Positions 29,047 to 38,045 of a DNA stretch of 64,000 nt are shown piece after piece. How positions within the stretch are numbered: the first letter of the stretch is position 1; every line of letters starts with the position of its first letter. Below the pieces are notes generated by a model. The model did no database searches. It was given only the letters and a program-made list of their open reading frames with translations, and was not told the DNA's origin. Source of the DNA: Bog-473 sp963744225 (GTDB lineage: Bacteria; Actinomycetota; Acidimicrobiia; Acidimicrobiales; RAAP-2); contig CAVUSV010000004.1 of the NCBI GenBank assembly GCA_963744225.1, positions 930,001 to 994,000 of the forward strand, read 5' to 3'. A program made the position numbers and the translations under genes.

Positions 29047-30498
29047 GTGAAGGAAGCGTGCGGTGTCTTCGGGGTCTACGCGCCCGGAATGAGGGTAGCC
29101 AACCTCACGTTCGACGGCCTTTTCGCGCTGCAGCACCGCGGGCAGGAGTCGGCCGGCATGGCGGTCAGTGACGGCGACACCGTCACAGTCGTCAAGGACA
29201 TGGGCCTGGTGGCCACCGTCTTCGACGAGCGCACCCTTTCAGGGCTGCAGGGACACCTGGCCATCGGCCATACCCGCTACTCGACGCATGGCTCCTCCGA
29301 CTGGGCCGGAGCCCAACCCGTCTACCGGCCGGTGGGTCGCGCCGGCTTCGCGCTGGGCCACAACGGGAACTTGACCAACACGACCGCGCTCGCCGAGAAG
29401 GTGGGAATGCTGCCCGGTTCTATCGCCACCGACAGCGACGTCGTCGCCGAATTGCTGGCCCAGTCCTTCCCCGAGACCGAGGACCTGTCCACTGCCCTGC
29501 AGGTGGTTCTCCCCATCCTCGAGGGCGCGTTTTCGTTGGTCTTGATGAGCTCGGAGCGGCTCTTCGGGGTGCGCGACCCGTACGGGTTCCGCCCGCTCTG
29601 CCTGGGGCGGCTGGGTCCCGCCGACGCGCCCGAGGGATGGGTGCTGGCTTCCGAGACGCCGGCCCTGAGCGTCATCGGTGCCACATTGGTGCGCGAGATC
29701 GCACCGGGGGAGTTGGTGGTCATCGACGCCAACGGGCCCACCAGCCTCGAGGTCCCGTGGCTGCGCGACGTGGAGCCGCGGCTGTGCATCTTCGAGTTCG
29801 CCTACATCGCGCGGCCCGACAGTCGGCTCTACGGCAAGGAGGTCCACGAGACCCGCTGCCGCATGGGCGAGCTCCTGGCGGCGCAGGCTCCCGCGGAAGC
29901 CGACATGGTGATGGGAGTGCCCGAATCGGGCGTGCCGGCGGCCGAGGGCTTTGCCCGGGCGAGCGGCATCCCCTACGGCCAGGGCCTGGTCAAGAACCGC
30001 TACATCGGCCGGTCGTTCATCGCCCCCGACCAGCGCGAGCGGGCTGACGCCGTGCGCCGCAAGCTGAATCCGCTCTCCGACGCCATCGCGGGCAAGCGCC
30101 TCGTGGTCGTGGACGATTCCATCGTCCGTGGCACCACCCAGCGGTCGGTGATCCGCATGCTGCGTGAGGCCGGTGCGGCCGAGGTGCACCTGCGCATCTC
30201 CTCGCCGCCCTGGCGCTGGCCCTGCTTCTACGGGATCGATACCCCGTCCTACGAGGAGTTGCTGGCGACGGATCACAGCGTCGAGGAGATGGCCCACATC
30301 TTGGGGGCTGACTCGCTGGCCTACATCAGTATTGAGAACCTCAAGCGGGCTATCGGTGCCGACGCCGGGTTCTGTGATGCGTGCTTCACCGGCAACTACC
30401 CGACGCAGGTGCCGACCCCCGCGCCGACACCCGTCACGCTCGGGAGACCTGAGCGCGCCACCGCCACGGCCCATCAGGCCGCGCTGCCCGGGGTCTGA
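29047..30498 (+). CDS. purF: Amidophosphoribosyltransferase
   Basis: A 483-residue enzyme for the first step of purine synthesis (PRPP plus glutamine to phosphoribosylamine). It starts at GTG 29047 as MKEACGVFGVYAPG. The class II nucleophile is Cys5 after probable removal of the first four residues. Other signatures are ALQHRGQESAGM, GHTRYSTHG, the PRPP loop LVVVDDSIVRGTTQR, and ISSPPWRWPCFYGID. The cysteines in the last third (PCFYGID, FCDACF) may hold a 4Fe-4S cluster as in the Bacillus enzyme. purM begins 5 bp downstream. Confidence 0.96.
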   Translation: MKEACGVFGVYAPGMRVANLTFDGLFALQHRGQESAGMAVSDGDTVTVVKDMGLVATVFDERTLSGLQGHLAIGHTRYSTHGSSDWAGAQPVYRPVGRAGFALGHNGNLTNTTALAEKVGMLPGSIATDSDVVAELLAQSFPETEDLSTALQVVLPILEGAFSLVLMSSERLFGVRDPYGFRPLCLGRLGPADAPEGWVLASETPALSVIGATLVREIAPGELVVIDANGPTSLEVPWLRDVEPRLCIFEFAYIARPDSRLYGKEVHETRCRMGELLAAQAPAEADMVMGVPESGVPAAEGFARASGIPYGQGLVKNRYIGRSFIAPDQRERADAVRRKLNPLSDAIAGKRLVVVDDSIVRGTTQRSVIRMLREAGAAEVHLRISSPPWRWPCFYGIDTPSYEELLATDHSVEEMAHILGADSLAYISIENLKRAIGADAGFCDACFTGNYPTQVPTPAPTPVTLGRPERATATAHQAALPGV

Positions 30499-30503
30499 CG
30501 GCA

Positions 30504-31523
30504 GTGGGGCAAGACGGCGCCACCTATGCAGGCGCCGGGGTGGATATCGCAGCAGGCGATGCCGCGGTCGAACGCCTGCGCTCCATGGTGGTCGGCATCG
30601 GCGGGTTCGGGAGCCAGTTCCCCCTCGACACCGGCCGCCACACCAAACCCGTGCTCGTGGCCTCGACCGACGGGGTGGGCACCAAGCTGGTCGTCGCACG
30701 CGCCGCCGGCCGCTACGACACCGTGGGCATCGACCTGGTCGCCATGTGCGTCGACGACCTGGTGTGCCTGGGCGCAGAGCCCCTGTTCATGCTGGACTAC
30801 ATCGCGACCGGCAAGATCGACCCCGAGCACATCGAGACCGTGGTGTCCGGCGTGCACGAGGGCTGCCGGCAGGCGGGTTGCACGCTGCTCGGCGGCGAGA
30901 CGGCAGAGCACGCCGGTGTGATGGCGCCCGACGATCTCGACCTGGCCGGCTTCGCCGTCGGCGTCGTCGAGCAAGGGAACCAACTCGGACCCGAGCGCGT
31001 CCGGGCGGGCGACGTCGTTGTGGGAATCCCCTCACCGGGCTTGCGCTCGAACGGCTACACGCTGGCCCGCCACGTGCTGTTGGAGCGGGCGGGCCGTGAC
31101 CTGGGCGACCCGGCGTGGGAAGGCGCGGATCACACCGTGGCCGACGAGCTGCTGCGCCCCTCGGTGATCTACGCACCGGCGGTCCTGGCCGCGCGCTCGG
31201 CCAGCGGCGGCTGGCTCCACGCGTGCGCGCACATCACCGGCGGCGGGATCGTGGGCAACCTCCCCCGAGCGCTCCCCGAGTTCCTGGGTGCCGTGCTGGA
31301 TCGCTCGACCTGGGAGGAGCCTCGGATCTTCGCCGAGATCCAGCGCCTGGGGAACGTCGCGGACGAAGAGATGGACCGGGTGTTCAACCGGGGCATCGGC
31401 ATGGCATTGGTGGCGGACGCCCAGGGTGTCGACGCCCTGCTCGTCGCGTTGGACGAGGCCGGGCACCCGTCCCGGGTGATCGGCGAGATTGTCGAGGACG
31501 CGCGCGGCGTTCGTTTCACGTGA
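30504..31523 (+). CDS. purM: AIR synthetase (FGAM cyclo-ligase)
   Basis: A 339-residue ATP-dependent enzyme closing the imidazole ring (FGAM to AIR). It begins at GTG 30504 with YAGAGVDIAAGDAAVERL. It has LVASTDGVGTKLVVA, DLVAMCVDDLVCLGAEPLFMLDYIATG, LLGGETAEH and HITGGGIVGNLPRAL, the standard motifs. Length is normal. The stop overlaps the pyrE GTG by 4 bp. Confidence 0.96.
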   Translation: MGQDGATYAGAGVDIAAGDAAVERLRSMVVGIGGFGSQFPLDTGRHTKPVLVASTDGVGTKLVVARAAGRYDTVGIDLVAMCVDDLVCLGAEPLFMLDYIATGKIDPEHIETVVSGVHEGCRQAGCTLLGGETAEHAGVMAPDDLDLAGFAVGVVEQGNQLGPERVRAGDVVVGIPSPGLRSNGYTLARHVLLERAGRDLGDPAWEGADHTVADELLRPSVIYAPAVLAARSASGGWLHACAHITGGGIVGNLPRALPEFLGAVLDRSTWEEPRIFAEIQRLGNVADEEMDRVFNRGIGMALVADAQGVDALLVALDEAGHPSRVIGEIVEDARGVRFT

Positions 31524-32080
31524 GCGCCACCGAGCGCCACCCCGCGCTTCGGGCCCACCTCCTGGAGCACTCGGTGCGGCGGGGGGACTTCACGCTCAAG
31601 TCGGGCCGCAAGAGCAGCTGGTTCATCGACTCCAAGCAAACGGTGTGCCGACCCGAGGCCATGCTGCTCGTGGCGGATGCCGTGCTCTCCGTGATCCCCC
31701 CCGAGGCAACGGCCATCGGCGGGCTCACCATGGGCGCTGACCCGGTGGCCTTCGTGACAGCCGCAGTCGCCGCCGCGAGGGGCCGCGCGCTCAAGGCCTT
31801 CAGCGTGCGCAAGGAGGCGAAGGACCATGGGGCCGGCGGGCGCATCGCCGGCGCACTCGACCGCGGCGACAAGGTCGTGATCACGGAAGACACGGTGACT
31901 CGCGGCACCTCGCTCCTCGAAGCCGCGCACGCCGTGCAGGGCGCGGGGGCCGACGTCGTCCTGCTGGTCGCCCTTGTCGACCGCGGTGGCACCGTCGAGG
32001 CGATGGCAGCGAACGAGGGGATCCCGTTCCGGGCCGTTCTCACTGCCCCCGACCTCGGCTTTCCCTACGAGGGGGCCTGA
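31520..32080 (+). CDS. pyrE: Orotate phosphoribosyltransferase
   Basis: A 186-residue type I PRTase that makes OMP from orotate and PRPP in UMP synthesis. Evidence is FTLKSGRKSSWFIDSKQ, IGGLTMGADPVAF and the PRPP motif VVITEDTVTRGTSLLEA. GTG 31520 overlaps purM (GTGA). It ends the nucleotide cluster, coupling one pyrimidine step to purine genes. Slightly short compared with 200-210 aa relatives but complete. Confidence 0.92.
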   Translation: MSATERHPALRAHLLEHSVRRGDFTLKSGRKSSWFIDSKQTVCRPEAMLLVADAVLSVIPPEATAIGGLTMGADPVAFVTAAVAAARGRALKAFSVRKEAKDHGAGGRIAGALDRGDKVVITEDTVTRGTSLLEAAHAVQGAGADVVLLVALVDRGGTVEAMAANEGIPFRAVLTAPDLGFPYEGA

Positions 32081-32101
32081 ACGCACCCGCGCTGCGTGCA
32101 C

Positions 32102-32248
32102 GATCTCACCGTCAGAAGGGGGATCTTCACCTACGGCCACGCCGGCTTCGACGGCTCGACCGGATCCAAACACCTCAACAAGCCCATTGTCGGGATGATG
32201 AGCAGCAACGCGCGTGGCCGCCGGCTCAGAACACCGCGATCGGGTTGA
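32102..32248 (+). pseudogene. Remnant of a propeller-type repeat
   Basis: An open stretch without a start codon encodes, at 32120-32200, GIFTYGHAGFDGSTG followed by LNKPIVGMM. This is one unit of the repeat found in the secreted protein at 15863-17173, but on the other strand and 15 kb away. It then runs into unrelated sequence and stops at 32246. It looks like the leftover of a second, deleted copy of such a gene. Confidence 0.65.
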
Positions 32249-33119
32249 CCGGCGATGCCGTGCCGCGCCGCAGCACGAGCGGTGCCACGAGGAAGAGGAA
32301 CGCCCAGCGCTGTTCCTCCGTGCACACGCCCGCCAGCGCCTCGAGGTCAAGGTTGTCCAAGAGGTGCAGCCCCATGATCGGGATGCACACCATATGGATC
32401 GGCATCACGACACCGTCGACGCGGGAGGGCAGCACGTCGGAGACCCCGTCGCTGCCGAGCGCGGCCACCGCGCGCTCGTGCAGCCACGGGAGGCACGCGG
32501 CATCGAGCCCGGCAGCCAGCGTGCTGGCCTCCCAGGGCCCGTGTTCGTCGCGCCAGCGCCATCGTCCCGAGCGCACGAGTAGGGCGTCGCCCTCCCGCAC
32601 CCGCACGCCGGCGCGTTCCTCGGCGGACTCGAGGTCCTCAGGGAATATGGGCTCTCCGGGCTCGAGCGCGTCGACGCCCCGCACCGGAGGGATGTCGAGC
32701 AGGACACCGCGGGTCACGATGCCGGCGTGCAGGTGGTGGATCCCCAGGCGGGTGGCGCCGTGTGCGGTCACGGTCTCGGCCGGGTACCCGTTGTAGAGCT
32801 TCCCGTCGGAGAAGATGTGGCAGAGGGCATCGATGTGGCTGGTGGCGAAGCCGTGCGACGCAACAGCGAAGTAGTCGGCGCCCCCGCCCTCGGTGACCGT
32901 GCCCGTCATGTGGTGCGCCACCGGGTTGGGGTTGTCGAGCGCCGCCTTCGTGTTGAGTGCGCGTGCGCAGGACACCGTCCGGCCCACGCGGACGGTCGCT
33001 GCGGCCGCCGTTGTGATCTCCCGGGTGATCAGATTGAGCGTCCCCAGCTGGTCGTCGTCACCCCAGCGCCCCCAGTTGCTCAGCGTTGCACGAAAGGCGA
33101 GGACCTCGTCAGCGGCCAT
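32226..33119 (-). CDS. Cyclase family protein (kynurenine formamidase-like)
   Basis: A 297-residue metal-dependent hydrolase of the cyclase/KynB superfamily. The metal motif appears as SHGFATSHIDALCH (His-Asp-His), preceded by HHMTGTVTEGGGADYF and followed by GIVTRGVLLDIPPVRG, where the domain's core strands lie. It opens with FRATLSNWGRWGDDDQLGTLNLI, common to actinobacterial long members. ATG 33119 lacks a strong ribosome binding site but fits the family start. Such enzymes act on amide or lactone bonds in aromatic and xenobiotic breakdown; the substrate is unknown. Divergent from the Ddn-like gene. Confidence 0.85.
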   Translation of the reverse strand: MAADEVLAFRATLSNWGRWGDDDQLGTLNLITREITTAAAATVRVGRTVSCARALNTKAALDNPNPVAHHMTGTVTEGGGADYFAVASHGFATSHIDALCHIFSDGKLYNGYPAETVTAHGATRLGIHHLHAGIVTRGVLLDIPPVRGVDALEPGEPIFPEDLESAEERAGVRVREGDALLVRSGRWRWRDEHGPWEASTLAAGLDAACLPWLHERAVAALGSDGVSDVLPSRVDGVVMPIHMVCIPIMGLHLLDNLDLEALAGVCTEEQRWAFLFLVAPLVLRRGTASPVNPIAVF

Positions 33120-33170
33120 GGGCTCACGGGGCACGTTCGGACAGTAGCCCGGCACCAATACGATCGGCTC

Positions 33171-33626
33171 ATGACCACAACACTCAAAGGTGAATACGAG
33201 CCGAGCCCGTCCCAATGGGTCCGCGATCAGGTAGCCGAGTACGAAGCCTCCAAAGGGGAGCGGGCGAACACCCTCGGCGATACCGACATGCCGATCATCG
33301 TGGTGACGTCCCACGGCGCGAAGTCCGGCAAGGTCCGCAAGAACGCTCTCATGCGGGTCGAGCACGACGGCGAATACGCCCTGGTGGCCTCCAAAGGTGG
33401 CACACCCGAGAACCCCGAGTGGTACCACAACTTGGTTGCTCACCCCGACGAGGTCACGATTCAGGACGGCCCCGAGCCATTCGCCGCGACCGTGCGCGAG
33501 GTGACCGGGGATGAGCGGGCGCTGTGGTGGGAACGGGGTGTCGCCGCCTATCCGCCTTACGCGGAGTACCAAGAGAAGACGGATCGGGAAATCCCCGTCT
33601 TCGTGGCCGCTCGCACCGCAGGCTGA
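33171..33626 (+). CDS. Ddn-type F420-dependent nitroreductase family protein
   Basis: A 151-residue split-barrel protein of the deazaflavin-dependent nitroreductase (Ddn/FGD-partner) family. It shows WVRDQVAEYEASKGERANTL, VVTSHGAKSGKVRKNALMRVEHDGEYALVASKGGTPENPEWYHNLVA, and GDERALWWERGVAAYPPYAEYQEKT, the characteristic three blocks. It would bind reduced F420 and reduce quinones or activated alkenes; in mycobacteria such enzymes protect the menaquinone pool. It is transcribed divergently from the cyclase gene and convergent with the serine hydrolase. Confidence 0.92.
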   Translation: MTTTLKGEYEPSPSQWVRDQVAEYEASKGERANTLGDTDMPIIVVTSHGAKSGKVRKNALMRVEHDGEYALVASKGGTPENPEWYHNLVAHPDEVTIQDGPEPFAATVREVTGDERALWWERGVAAYPPYAEYQEKTDREIPVFVAARTAG

Positions 33627-33638
33627 CCGCGTCGCTCC

Positions 33639-34700
33639 TCAGCGGGTGCCGGCGAAGGCGCGCACCATGGCGGCTCGCCAAGGCACGAGATTGGGCTCGC
33701 TCTCGAGCGGTGTCTTGCCGAGACGCACGATGACGAGGTCGAGAGCGGGGCAGACGGTGATCGACTGGCCCTCATAGCCTGAGGCGCGGAAGGTGCCGAG
33801 GTGGTCGCCGGCCACCCCCCACCAGTGCGCGCCGTAGGGGCTGGCGTCCTCGGGGTCCTCTGAGACCCAGGTGCGTGCGTAATCCACCCAACCCTGGGGC
33901 AGGATGCGGGTCCCATCCCACATGCCGTCGCGCAGGTACAAGAGTCCGAAGCGGGCGTAGTCGCGTGCGGTTGCCCGGAGATAGGACGACGCCACCCAGG
34001 TGCCGGCCTCATCGAACTCGGGATCGGCGCTCGTCATCCCCAAGGGTCCGAAAAGCCTGCGATGGAGAAAACGGGCATAGTCCTCGCCCGGACCCACCGC
34101 GCGGGCCACGATGCCCGAGATGATGTTCGAGGTGCCCGACGAGTAGTTGAAGCGGGTTCCGGGTGGGGCCGCCAGCGCGCGATCGGCAGCGAAGTGCGCC
34201 ATGTGGGACTGTCCGTCGCCGAAGAGCATCTGGATCACGTCGGAGACGCCGTCGTCGACGTAGTCCTCCACGAAGTCGAGCCCATCGCGCATGGCGAGCA
34301 GTTGACGCAGGGTGATGGCATGCCGAGGGTCGCTCGTGTCCGCCCACTCCGGAACGTCGGCCGGCGCGTCGAGCTCCAACCGGCCGTCGCTCTGCAGCAG
34401 GCCCACGACGGCATGCAAGATCGACTTGGCCATCGACCAGCTGAGCAACGGTGAGTGCACGTCCACGGGCGTGGGCGGGCGGTCGAAGTGCTCGAGCGCA
34501 CCGTGGTAGCGCTCGGCGACGACCCTCCCGCGGTGGACGACGAGCACGGCATAGCTGACGGCGAAGGGTCCGTCGTCGTCGAACGCCTCGTCGAACAATT
34601 CAGCCAGGTCGACGCCGGCCGGGAGCTCCCCTTCGGGCCACGCGGCGGCGGGCCAGGGGACCCCAGTCGGCTGGCGCGGAAGGGCGACGAGGTTGCTCAC
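33639..34700 (-). CDS. Serine beta-lactamase-like hydrolase
   Basis: A 353-residue member of the beta-lactamase class C / EstB-like superfamily. The catalytic SxxK is SMAKSILHAVVGLL near residue 90, and the second motif is NYSSGTSNIISGI (Tyr). A C-terminal segment with PYGAHWWGV supplies the third motif region. No signal peptide is present, arguing for a cytosolic esterase or peptidase rather than a resistance enzyme. It starts at GTG 34700, overlapping the alpha/beta hydrolase stop (GTGA), so these leftward genes form an operon. Confidence 0.88.
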   Translation of the reverse strand: MSNLVALPRQPTGVPWPAAAWPEGELPAGVDLAELFDEAFDDDGPFAVSYAVLVVHRGRVVAERYHGALEHFDRPPTPVDVHSPLLSWSMAKSILHAVVGLLQSDGRLELDAPADVPEWADTSDPRHAITLRQLLAMRDGLDFVEDYVDDGVSDVIQMLFGDGQSHMAHFAADRALAAPPGTRFNYSSGTSNIISGIVARAVGPGEDYARFLHRRLFGPLGMTSADPEFDEAGTWVASSYLRATARDYARFGLLYLRDGMWDGTRILPQGWVDYARTWVSEDPEDASPYGAHWWGVAGDHLGTFRASGYEGQSITVCPALDLVIVRLGKTPLESEPNLVPWRAAMVRAFAGTR

Positions 34701-35668
34701 ACCGACGAGAGGAAGGACAACAGCGCGGCGTTGGTCTCCGCCGGCTTCTCTTGCTGCACCCAGTGTCCAGCACCCTCGATGGTGGTTACCCCGCGGAAGT
34801 CCGGCAACGCCTCTGCCATGGCCTGTGCGGCGTCCGGCATCATGAGGATCACCGGGTCCAGTGAGCCAGTGAGGAAGCCGGTCGGCATGGTGTAGACGGA
34901 TGCCGGGATGTCCTTCGAACGCTCCCAGTTGGCGTCCATGTTCCGGTAGAAGCTGATGGGACCGAAGAAGCCGCTCTTCTCGAACGCCGCCGCGTAGACG
35001 TCCACGTCGTCTTCCGTAATCCAGGGTGGGAGGACCTCGGGTCCCGGCGTGAGGATGTCTTGGAAACGGGTGCCTTCTCGGGGCGCGTCGGCGACGAGCG
35101 GGTTCGGGTTCGCCATGCCCTCGCCGCCGGCCGAGTAGAGCATGGAGCGTAAGAAGCGGCGGGGGTCGGCTTCGAATTCCTGCTCGGCCGGACCTACTGG
35201 CTGGAAGTACAGCATGTAGAAGAACTTGTCTGCGAAGATCGCCTCGAAGATCTGGGTGGGCGGGGCTGGAGCATTCGAGTAGGGAACGCTCATGTTGTAC
35301 AGGGACGAGACCCGGTCGCTGTGGAGGCGGCCCATCTCCCAGACCAACATCGCCCCCCAGTCGTGCCCGACGAAAGCGGCGGTGTCGTAGCCGTAGTGAT
35401 CGAGGAGGCCACCGAGGTCACCCGTCAGCCGGTCCGACCCGTAGTCGGACACCTCGGGGGGTCGAGAGCTGCTCCCGTAGCCGCGCAGGTCGGGCGCGAT
35501 CGCCCGGTAGCCGGCGTCGGCCAGCACACCGAGCTGGTGGCGCCACGAGTACCACAACTCAGGGAAGCCGTGGCACAGCACGACAGGCTGGCCGTCCGCG
35601 GGCCCGGCGACCGCAACGTGCAATTCGATGTTGTTGGTCGGGACCTGTTCGTGGATGATCTCAGGCAT
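34697..35668 (-). CDS. Alpha/beta hydrolase, epoxide hydrolase-like
   Basis: A 323-residue alpha/beta hydrolase. It has HGFPELWYSWRHQ, PDLRGYGSSSRPPE, the nucleophile elbow VGHDWGAMLVWEM with Asp (typical of epoxide hydrolases and haloalkane dehalogenases), and the catalytic His in GAGHWVQQEKP. A lid domain spans about residues 135-240 with the tyrosines that usually activate the epoxide. It overlaps the LLM gene by 8 bp and the serine hydrolase by 3 bp. The likely reaction is hydrolysis of an epoxide; the substrate is not known. Confidence 0.9.
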   Translation of the reverse strand: MPEIIHEQVPTNNIELHVAVAGPADGQPVVLCHGFPELWYSWRHQLGVLADAGYRAIAPDLRGYGSSSRPPEVSDYGSDRLTGDLGGLLDHYGYDTAAFVGHDWGAMLVWEMGRLHSDRVSSLYNMSVPYSNAPAPPTQIFEAIFADKFFYMLYFQPVGPAEQEFEADPRRFLRSMLYSAGGEGMANPNPLVADAPREGTRFQDILTPGPEVLPPWITEDDVDVYAAAFEKSGFFGPISFYRNMDANWERSKDIPASVYTMPTGFLTGSLDPVILMMPDAAQAMAEALPDFRGVTTIEGAGHWVQQEKPAETNAALLSFLSSV

Positions 35669-36857
35669 GGGGACTGGCCTCCGCCTTGTTGGACTTTTCG
35701 TCATGGTGTTTCTGAATGGCCGACATGACTGCGTTGCCGGCTGCGCCAATGAATTCGGGCCGGTTCTCGGCGGCCCAATCGCGGCTTGACGTGAGCGACG
35801 CCGCCGAGTCCTGGAAGCGGGGTGCGACATAGCGGGCGATGAGTTCGTAGGAGTGTCGAGTGGCATCGGTGTCGGCCCATTCGTGGCCCATGAGAAGGAA
35901 GGTCCCGAAACCTCCGGACTGCGCACGCAGGCGTTCGATCTGCGCGATGGCGTCGTCCACCGTCCCGATGACGGCGAAGCCGGATGCGTTGAGGGCGTCG
36001 ACGAGGGAGTCGAAGTTCTCCGTATTGGGCGCGAGCGGCAGCGCTGCGACGCGCGCGAAGTAGTCGACCCATTCCTCGAGGCCGAAGGCCACGTCGGCGA
36101 TCGCCTGTTCTTTGGTGTCGGCGATGTGCATCGGCCCGACCAAACGCCACTTGTTGCGGTCCACGACGGTGGAGAACTCACGGGCACGCTCCTCCATGAC
36201 GTCCCAGTGGATGCCGAGTACATCGAAGCCCCCAGCCGAGGTCGCGCCGATGGAGAGCAGGCCGCAGCCGAAACGCCCGGCGGCTCGCGGCCCGGCCGGC
36301 GATACTTGTGCGGCCACGGCAACCTCGGGGAAGGGGCGCTGGTACGGCCGCAATTGCAATCGGGCCTTGACCAGTTTGAACCACTCCGTCTCCATGGAGA
36401 CCGTCTCGCCGGCGAGCAGCAGCAGGATCGCCTCAAGGGACTCCTCCATCATGTCGCGCTGTTTGGCCGGGTCAATGCCCATCATGAAGGCGTCGGAGGG
36501 AAGCGCGCCGGGCCCCACACCGATCATGACGCGGCCGCGGGTCAGGTGGTCGAGCAGCACCATGCGGTCGGCCAGCATGAACGGATGGTGGTAGGGCAGC
36601 GACGAGACGCCGGTGCCGAGGCGGATGTGCCGGGTGCGCTGCGCGGCGGCCGCGATGAAGACCTCGGGCGAGGCGATGATCTCGTAGCCGGCCGAATGGT
36701 GCTCGCCGAACCAGGCCTCGTCGAAACCGAGCTCGTCGAGATGCTCGATCAGTTGCAGGTCGCGCTCGAGTGCAAGGGTGGGGTTCTGGCCCACCGGGTG
36801 GAACGGGGCGAGGAAGATCCCGAATTTCATACGGCCCTCTGCGTCAATCGTGGTCAT
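35661..36857 (-). CDS. LLM-class flavin/F420-dependent oxidoreductase
   Basis: A 398-residue bacterial luciferase-like monooxygenase. The TIM-barrel core shows MKFGIFLAPFHPVGQNP, ERDLQLIEHLDELGFDEAWFGEHH, RIRLGTGVSSLPYHHPFMLADRMVLLDHLTRGRVMIGVGPG and SPAGPRAAGRFG. It may use FMNH2 or reduced F420. The start may be 36857 (used) or ATG 36830, which gives the usual MKFGIF. It is first of three overlapping leftward genes with the epoxide hydrolase and serine hydrolase, suggesting successive oxidation and hydrolysis of one organic compound. Confidence 0.9.
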   Translation of the reverse strand: MTTIDAEGRMKFGIFLAPFHPVGQNPTLALERDLQLIEHLDELGFDEAWFGEHHSAGYEIIASPEVFIAAAAQRTRHIRLGTGVSSLPYHHPFMLADRMVLLDHLTRGRVMIGVGPGALPSDAFMMGIDPAKQRDMMEESLEAILLLLAGETVSMETEWFKLVKARLQLRPYQRPFPEVAVAAQVSPAGPRAAGRFGCGLLSIGATSAGGFDVLGIHWDVMEERAREFSTVVDRNKWRLVGPMHIADTKEQAIADVAFGLEEWVDYFARVAALPLAPNTENFDSLVDALNASGFAVIGTVDDAIAQIERLRAQSGGFGTFLLMGHEWADTDATRHSYELIARYVAPRFQDSAASLTSSRDWAAENRPEFIGAAGNAVMSAIQKHHDEKSNKAEASPHA

Positions 36858-36921
36858 CGGTCTCCATGTCCGTGGTCGTGCTCTGTCGCTCTCCGTGTGC
36901 TGTTTCTCTGCGGGGGTTGCC

Positions 36922-37989
36922 TTAGGGATTTACCAGGATCTTGCCGTGCTCGCCCGGCGTGCGCAGGGTCTCGAAGGCCCCGGGCGCACCGGCCAGATCA
37001 ACGGTGTCGGTCACGAGGAGCTCAGCCCCGGGTACGCCGTCGGCCAGGCGGCGTAGTGTCGCCGCGAATTCGTCGGGGGTATAGCCGAAGGAGAAGCGGA
37101 ACTCCATCTCCTTGGTCACGGCCATGAAGGGCTCGATACTGTCGGTCTGCAGACAGACCCCCACGACGACGATCCTGCTGTGGGGTGGGCTCTCCGCGAT
37201 CAGCGACTGGAGCATGCCGGGCACGCCGACCGCCTCGAAGATGATGGGGTCCTGCACGGCCGCGCCAAGCATGGCCGACCCGATGCGCTCCATGACAGTC
37301 CGCGCAATGCCGAAGGCGGGCCAGCGGTCGTGCGGCGAGCACACTGCGGGGTCGATGACCTCGTCGGCACCGAACGCCTCGGCCAGGCGGCGCCGGGTGG
37401 GGGAAAAGTCGGCGGCGAGAACCGGCCCTTGGCCGCGAGCCTTGAGCGCAGCGATCACCGCCAGCCCGACCGGTCCGCAGCCCACGACGAGGCAGGGCTG
37501 GCCGCTGGTGAGCCCGGCCAGCCCGACGGCGTGCTCTCCCACGGCGAGCGGTTCGGTCAGCGCGGCCAGCTCGGTGGTGAGCTCGTCGGGGACCGGAAGA
37601 CACAGCAGTTCCTGGAGCACCATGTGCTCGGCCAACGCACCCGGGTAGGCGTTGGAGTAGCCGATCTGCTCGACGCCGGTCGGGCCCACGATGATGGGCA
37701 CCGAGCAGACCCGGGTCCCGACCGGCAACGTGCCCGCAGTGTCGGGCCCGTGCTCCACAACCTCGGCACAGAACTCGTGACCGAACACGCAGTCCGCCGC
37801 CGGATTGAGCGCGGGCACGCCGACCGAGTCCATGAGGCCGGTGAAATGGGAGAAGTCGGCCAGCGCATGGAGATCGGACCCGCAGATACCGGCGGCCAGC
37901 GACCGCACGACGAGGTGGCCTGAGGACGGCACCGGGTCGGAGATCTCGCCGACGACCAGCCGCCCTCGCCTCGTCACCGCGGCACGCAT
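36922..37989 (-). CDS. Zinc-type medium-chain alcohol dehydrogenase
   Basis: A 355-residue MDR enzyme. The catalytic-zinc residues are CGSDLHALAD (Cys), FGHEFCAEV (His-Glu) and the Cys/Glu region LTEPLAVGEHA. The Rossmann motif is VVGCGPVGLAVIAALKARG. The four-cysteine structural-zinc loop common in this family is absent; that segment reads GPDTAGTLPVGTRVCSVPIIVG. It would oxidise an alcohol or related group with NAD(P). It runs the same way as the LLM operon, 64 bp upstream, and divergent from the SDR gene. Confidence 0.88.
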   Translation of the reverse strand: MRAAVTRRGRLVVGEISDPVPSSGHLVVRSLAAGICGSDLHALADFSHFTGLMDSVGVPALNPAADCVFGHEFCAEVVEHGPDTAGTLPVGTRVCSVPIIVGPTGVEQIGYSNAYPGALAEHMVLQELLCLPVPDELTTELAALTEPLAVGEHAVGLAGLTSGQPCLVVGCGPVGLAVIAALKARGQGPVLAADFSPTRRRLAEAFGADEVIDPAVCSPHDRWPAFGIARTVMERIGSAMLGAAVQDPIIFEAVGVPGMLQSLIAESPPHSRIVVVGVCLQTDSIEPFMAVTKEMEFRFSFGYTPDEFAATLRRLADGVPGAELLVTDTVDLAGAPGAFETLRTPGEHGKILVNP

Positions 37990-38045
37990 ACCAGAGCCAC
38001 CCCCGGGACGGCGCGGCCGCCCGCATTCGTCGCTACGTTTGCCCG

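Noticed and set aside
33639..34700. Antibiotic-resistance beta-lactamase
   Set aside because: SxxK is present, but there is no signal peptide and the gene is coupled to an epoxide-hydrolase-like gene, so a cytosolic esterase-type role is more likely.
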